From Candidatus Saccharimonadia bacterium (lineage in GTDB: Bacteria; Patescibacteriota; Saccharimonadia; Saccharimonadales; 2-12-FULL-41-12), in the NCBI GenBank assembly GCA_023263015.1, contig JALQXV010000045.1, positions 1 through 17,113 of the forward strand: a stretch of DNA of 17,113 nucleotides, in the 5' to 3' direction. Positions 13,648-17,113 of this stretch are shown piece after piece (position 1 is the stretch's first letter; each line of letters opens with the position of its first letter). The position numbers and the translations under genes were made by a program. The notes under the pieces are model-generated. The model did no database searches. It was not told the DNA's origin and saw nothing but the letters and a program-made list of their open reading frames with translations.

Positions 13648-15082
13648 TATATTAATTTTTCAAGCGCTCAACAGTAAGGTACTCGCGCTAAGCAACGCTG
13701 TAGTCATTGATCAAGTGCAGCTTGGTAGTACAACATCTGCTTCAGCAGAGTACATTTCACTATTTAATAACTCAACCGCTGCAATCGAAGTGACAAGCTG
13801 GTCAATCGTATATTCAAGCTCAAGTGACAATACACAAACAAATCTGTATACACTAGTTCCTCCTAATAAAATCACAAAGATTATGCTCAAACCCATGTCA
13901 CATTTTGTAATTACAACCGCAGAATTTAACCAAAGTAATGCTAGTTACGACGCAGACGCAACATTTAAAGCTTCTCTGGCGACGACATCGGGTCATATAA
14001 AGGTAATCAATTCAGAAAAGCAAGCAGTAGATGTTCTTGGTTGGGGTTCCGCGGTTGCTGCAGAATATCAGCCCACGAACGCTCCAACTAATGGAAAAAC
14101 TTTGCAAAGAAAGATTGATGATGGAATGCGTGTCGACACAAATAATAATTTAGCCGATTTTAGTTCACAGGCACTGGTGCTGAGTACACCCAAGAATCTA
14201 TTTGAAGAACAGCTCCAGTATACAAAGCCCTCAAATGATTTAATGATTACAGAAATCTTGCCAAACGCAATCGGGACCGATTCCAGCCAAGAATTTATCG
14301 AGCTTTTTAATGCGTCAGATCAGCCTATTCCCTTAAAAGACTACAAAATCCTACTAAGTAACAACCAAGAAAAAGAATTTTTATTGCCTGATGTTGTGCT
14401 TGCCCCAAGAGGCTATATATCATTCTCTGATCTAGAAACGGGCTTAACGCTCCCAAGTTCGTTGGCAAACGTTATTCTTAAAGACATTTATGATAACGAG
14501 ATACATAAAACGGATGGATATGTAGATGCACCAGAAGGTGTTGCGTGGGCACTTATAAACGATGTCTGGCAATATACGTACACTCCAACCCGCAATGCAG
14601 AAAACGTTCTGCTATCAGCAAAACCATGCCCAGTAGGCGAGTACAGAAACGAAGACACAGGTGCTTGTCGCAAAATTTCAGCTCAACAAATTGCGAAAGA
14701 ATGTGATGATGGTTATGAACGTAATACTGACACAGGTAGGTGTCGCAAGCTGGCCGTTCCGGCTGCTGTGAGTACATGTAAGGTTGGCCAAATAAGAAAC
14801 CCAGAAACAAACAGGTGTAGGAATATAACTTCAGCTAATGAGTCAAAGCCATGCCCATCTGGACAAGAACGTAACCTTGAAACTGGACGATGTCGCAAAG
14901 TGGTCACGCCAGCGGGCCCACTTAATATTAAAGACATAGAAACCCCGATGAAATCTGATGATCCTAAGTTATGGATTGCAGGAATGGCAGCTGTATTTGT
15001 GGGAGGTTACGGTGTCTTTGAGTGGCGCAAAGAAATCCTCGGCATGGGCAGTCTATTAAAGGCAAAATTTATGTTGAACTAG
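13607..15082 (+). CDS. Secreted lamin-tail-domain protein with four 25-residue Cys repeats and C-terminal anchor
   Basis: A 491-residue exported protein. Signal peptide about 1-29; first lamin-tail domain (LTD) about 30-170 with EYISLFNNST and ITSWSIVYSS-like strands; second LTD about 209-335, clearer, with LMITEILPN, QEFIELFNAS, LLPDVVLAPRGYISF and the closing VAWALINDVWQYTYTPT; then four Cys motifs (C-x2-G-x2-RN-x2-T-x2-CR) beginning exactly 25 residues apart at C341, C366, C391 and C416; then a transmembrane helix about 453-470 and a short basic tail. LTDs are immunoglobulin-like folds; bacterial ones often accompany secreted nucleases and competence proteins. The start sits inside comEC, after GGAG, so expression is coupled. 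A DNA- or wall-binding receptor for ComEC is plausible but unproven. Confidence 0.87.
   Translation: MTSVTQLLALSIFSILIFQALNSKVLALSNAVVIDQVQLGSTTSASAEYISLFNNSTAAIEVTSWSIVYSSSSDNTQTNLYTLVPPNKITKIMLKPMSHFVITTAEFNQSNASYDADATFKASLATTSGHIKVINSEKQAVDVLGWGSAVAAEYQPTNAPTNGKTLQRKIDDGMRVDTNNNLADFSSQALVLSTPKNLFEEQLQYTKPSNDLMITEILPNAIGTDSSQEFIELFNASDQPIPLKDYKILLSNNQEKEFLLPDVVLAPRGYISFSDLETGLTLPSSLANVILKDIYDNEIHKTDGYVDAPEGVAWALINDVWQYTYTPTRNAENVLLSAKPCPVGEYRNEDTGACRKISAQQIAKECDDGYERNTDTGRCRKLAVPAAVSTCKVGQIRNPETNRCRNITSANESKPCPSGQERNLETGRCRKVVTPAGPLNIKDIETPMKSDDPKLWIAGMAAVFVGGYGVFEWRKEILGMGSLLKAKFMLN
14627..14899 (+). repeat. Four tandem Cys motifs coding 25-residue units
   Basis: Within the lamin-tail protein the motif C-x2-G-x2-RN-x2-T-x2-CR occurs four times (residues 341-356, 366-381, 391-406, 416-431), each starting 25 codons (75 bases) after the last. 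Linkers between differ in sequence and the DNA has diverged, so selection keeps the protein pattern. Each unit has two cysteines 13 residues apart. Confidence 0.85.
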
Positions 15083-15089
15083 CATTATA

Positions 15090-15098
15090 TGAGATAAT
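15090..15098 (+). promoter_or_regulatory. Extended -10 promoter of the VCPHL gene pair
   Basis: TGAGATAAT, a TGn extension with a five-of-six -10, predicted start near 15105, just ahead of the AAGGGA ribosome site at 15110-15115. Confidence 0.5.
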
Positions 15099-15120
15099 AG
15101 AAAAAGCATAAGGGATGAAT

Positions 15121-15384
15121 ATGGCACCACAAGAAGGCGAACCTAAAACAGAAATAGTGTACGGCGAACAAACACAGAGGGTCATTGATGCGCAGGGAGC
15201 CGAGATGATTCTATTTGAAGATCCTACAAATCCTGAACTTGGATTACAGGAAGGTAGTGTAGAATTTGCATTTTCTGTTTGCCCACATCTCCGAGACCTA
15301 GCCGAAGAAGAGCCAGAGCTAATCGACATTATCATTGAAAGTGCTCGGGAAAAGTACGACGCTGCTCACCCAAGTAAAAACTAG
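15121..15384 (+). CDS. Hypothetical 87-residue acidic protein with VCPHL motif
   Basis: A small cytoplasmic, acidic protein without signal peptide or membrane helix. The one striking element is VCPHL at residues 53-57, preceded by a G-x2-MILFEDP segment and followed by an acidic helix. The next gene carries the same order of elements, so the two share a small domain. Start at 15121 is preferred because AAGGGA lies 5 bases before it; the ATG at 15115 would have no room for the ribosome site. A single Cys and His could bind a metal only with a partner or as a dimer. No known family recognised. Confidence 0.75.
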   Translation: MAPQEGEPKTEIVYGEQTQRVIDAQGAEMILFEDPTNPELGLQEGSVEFAFSVCPHLRDLAEEEPELIDIIIESAREKYDAAHPSKN

Positions 15385-15386
15385 GC

Positions 15387-17003
15387 ATGCACGAAGAGGG
15401 TGAGGCAATTAAGGCGCAGCTAGACAACGCGGAACGCGGTGAACAGCAACGCGTCCAAACGCTAGAAGCTAATCAAGCCATTGAGCATGCCCAAGATAAC
15501 GCCTCTATAGTCCAAGAAGCCCAACCCGACCCTACACAGCGTCCAGCTATCGAACAAGTGGCCGTTCAAGACGGTGAGCGTCTAATTAGATACAAGGATT
15601 ACGTTGCAACCGAAGAAGATTTTCGAAAGGGTAAAGTATGCCCGCATTTAAGCAGTCTTGGTGAAAAGGCACTAGGTGCAATTATTGGCCGCTTCGAAGT
15701 TCAGCCCGAATCCAAAGAATATCAAGAAGTTAAGTCAGCGATTGAATCTCAAAGAAAGCTCCAGCTTGAACAGACGCCTCATCAAGCTACTATGGAATCT
15801 GCAGCTATCGCAAAGACAGTTCAAGAAACAACCAAGATAGCAGCCGAAAACTATCAGCAAACTAAGACAAGCCTAGCAAATGAATCTCAAAAAAGTATTG
15901 TAGTGGCGCAAGACCACGTTGTTGCCAGCGAAGTTCAAAACCAGATCGAAAGAGAAGTCCAGCAACAAGTTATCGAAGCCAATGCATCTACACCAGAAAT
16001 ACATACCGATAAAACTATAGCTGAACAGAAGACTGAGGTGGACGTAAGTGTCCAGTCACAAGTTGCTGCTCGCGTAGAAGTGCCAAAAGCTAACAGCATT
16101 AAAGAAGCTTTGGACGAAGTGACGGTGGCCGTTAATGAGCCTACTGCAGACGAAATTGATAATGCCCCAGCTCCAGTTTTTGTAGCCAAGCACGTGGATA
16201 GTAATTCAGTTTATGAAGTACTATCCACTGACAATTCTTTAGTCGTGGCCCCCGAGAATATCGTTGCTGTAACAAACGAGAATCATACTGATGCCCAGCC
16301 CCGAGCAGCAGAGCCAGCAGCTAGTAATGATGAGCCAGTCTTTTCTACCGCTCAATCTAACGAGCCGGAGTCGATTGGAGTAACCGCATATACTGAACTA
16401 GATCCTGATAAACCTGTAGTCGTTGAAGCGACAGATGCGATTGATTATGTGAATAATGAAATAACTACTGAACTAGCAGCCGATGAGGGGATGACCGAAG
16501 TATCTGCAGAAACTGTATCGTTACTCCCAGAAGCAGAAGCTACTGCCCAAATCAAAGCCAAGCCAGCGACGACAGAAGTAATCGTTCAGAATCTAGTTTT
16601 AGCATTCGAAGTCAGAGATCAGGCTATGCAAAGTCCAGAACAAATCGAGGAGTTTAATGAGCAGATTGATGACATGTTGGATCGAATCACCGATGTCGTG
16701 TATGAGGCAGATCGGGCTGCATTTGTTGATGTAGAAGCTGTGCAGCAAGTTGATGAAGTCCTTGAAGAAGTCTATACCTTGCTAAATGTAGAGGTTAAGC
16801 CAGCCGAGCGTTTAAAGCTTGCGTATCACCTAGTGCAAGATTCTCAGGCCTTGGCAGAACTGATTGAGTTTGTTCAAAAAGATCGGGGTACACACGAATC
16901 GTTGCGGCAGCTGGTTACTTCAATCCCAGCAGATTTGCAGTATCTCATTGAACCTCTGCACGTGCTAGTTGGACGAACTGGCTTATCTGGTGCGCTCGCT
17001 TAG
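15387..17003 (+). CDS. Hypothetical 538-residue acidic protein with N-terminal VCPHL motif and helical C-terminus
   Basis: No signal peptide and no membrane helix, so probably cytoplasmic. The N-terminus is helical and Gln/Glu rich; GERLIRYKDY followed by VCPHL at residues 84-88 matches the arrangement in the preceding small protein. Residues about 110-390 are low-complexity Ala/Glu/Val/Thr-rich sequence, likely coil or disordered. The last 150 residues (from about TTEVIVQNLVLAFEV) look globular and all-helical. It starts two bases after the previous stop without a clear ribosome site, so translation is probably coupled. Function unknown; a scaffold-like protein is one reading. Its stop overlaps the convergent gene's stop by 4 bases. 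Confidence 0.82.
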   Translation: MHEEGEAIKAQLDNAERGEQQRVQTLEANQAIEHAQDNASIVQEAQPDPTQRPAIEQVAVQDGERLIRYKDYVATEEDFRKGKVCPHLSSLGEKALGAIIGRFEVQPESKEYQEVKSAIESQRKLQLEQTPHQATMESAAIAKTVQETTKIAAENYQQTKTSLANESQKSIVVAQDHVVASEVQNQIEREVQQQVIEANASTPEIHTDKTIAEQKTEVDVSVQSQVAARVEVPKANSIKEALDEVTVAVNEPTADEIDNAPAPVFVAKHVDSNSVYEVLSTDNSLVVAPENIVAVTNENHTDAQPRAAEPAASNDEPVFSTAQSNEPESIGVTAYTELDPDKPVVVEATDAIDYVNNEITTELAADEGMTEVSAETVSLLPEAEATAQIKAKPATTEVIVQNLVLAFEVRDQAMQSPEQIEEFNEQIDDMLDRITDVVYEADRAAFVDVEAVQQVDEVLEEVYTLLNVEVKPAERLKLAYHLVQDSQALAELIEFVQKDRGTHESLRQLVTSIPADLQYLIEPLHVLVGRTGLSGALA

Positions 17004-17113
17004 CGTTCGACAGTTTCCGTTAATTGAATTAAGACACGCATGTAAACTCTAAAGTCTTCGGGAGCAACGTTTGCGTAAATGGTGCTTCGTAGTTGGTCAC
17101 GTAAATATTCTTC
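17000..17113 (-). CDS. C-terminal fragment of an unidentified protein, cut by window edge
   Basis: The minus strand is open from the window end down to TAA at 17002-17000, giving 37 residues that read like real protein: EEYLRDQLRS, then NVAPEDFRVYMRVLIQL and a terminal TETVER. The A-P-E-D then helix arrangement resembles the C-terminal helix of small winged-helix regulators such as MarR, but 37 residues are too few to assign it. The gene must start beyond the window. Tail-to-tail 4-base overlap with the upstream hypothetical gene fits the packing seen at other convergent pairs here. Confidence 0.6.
   Translation of the reverse strand, partial: EEYLRDQLRSTIYANVAPEDFRVYMRVLIQLTETVER

Noticed and set aside
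14627..14899. 75-base periodicity as a possible CRISPR array
   Set aside because: The repeats are diverged at DNA level, lie in one reading frame and conserve only protein positions; no cas genes nearby.
14553..14937. Minus-strand Cys/His-rich frames opposite the Cys repeats
   Set aside because: The Cys and His come from the complement of the repeated codons; no start signals. The plus-strand repeats are far better supported.
1..17113. UGA recoded as glycine or tryptophan (as in Gracilibacteria or mycoplasmas)
   Set aside because: All long genes read through at full family length without internal TGA, so it is avoided, not reassigned, as far as this window shows.

Overview
The window looks like chromosomal DNA of a Patescibacteria (CPR) bacterium, most likely Candidatus Saccharibacteria (TM7) or a close relative. 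This is inferred from gene content, not from a marker gene. The DNA is moderately AT-rich, tightly packed and full of short secreted or membrane proteins without clear relatives. It also carries a ComEC lacking its usual C-terminal domain, a DUF1524-type secreted HNH nuclease, a pilin-like protein and lamin-tail proteins with Cys repeats. All 20 recognisable genes end in TAA (10) or TAG (10), none in TGA.

Layout. 1-1813: 3' end of a tRNA-dihydrouridine synthase, then a divergent pair of an HxlR-type regulator and an NADPH-dependent FMN reductase, sharing a promoter/operator region and closed by a strong terminator. 1833-6329: a three-gene operon with TAATG junctions, encoding a four-helix membrane protein, a 1051-residue single-pass surface protein with three Cys-containing repeats and an FN3-like domain, and a small secreted helical protein. 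It ends in an 11-bp-stem terminator. 6345-7894 (minus): two envelope genes, a small membrane protein and a 427-residue secreted Lys/Ala-rich protein with a Cys-rich tail. 8014-9262: a YdjM-like membrane hydrolase abutting, tail to tail, a GIDE-domain membrane protein. 9311-10791: an SH3b putative lipoprotein, a 65-residue membrane protein and, convergently, a type IV pilin-like protein.

10822-10972: a tRNA with CAU anticodon, probably the lysidine-modified tRNA-Ile2, with its own promoter and terminator. 10989-15082: a plus-strand run of FtsB/DivIC-like division protein, membrane-anchored HNH nuclease, ComEC channel and a lamin-tail/Cys-repeat membrane protein whose start lies inside comEC. 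The last three read as a DNA capture, cutting and import module; the pilin-like protein 5' of the tRNA may serve the same purpose. 15090-17003: two adjacent genes of unknown function that share a VCPHL motif. 17000-17113: the C-terminal end of a minus-strand gene running off the window.

Expression signals show a theme. Most promoters visible are extended -10 elements (TGnTAnnnT) with no clear -35. Several genes start only 5-7 bases after the -10 and have no Shine-Dalgarno, so they are probably translated from leaderless mRNA. Genes further from a promoter carry AGGAG-type sites. Four of five convergent gene pairs abut or overlap with no terminator between them. No mobile element, CRISPR array or rRNA was seen, and no gap longer than 300 bases lacks a gene.
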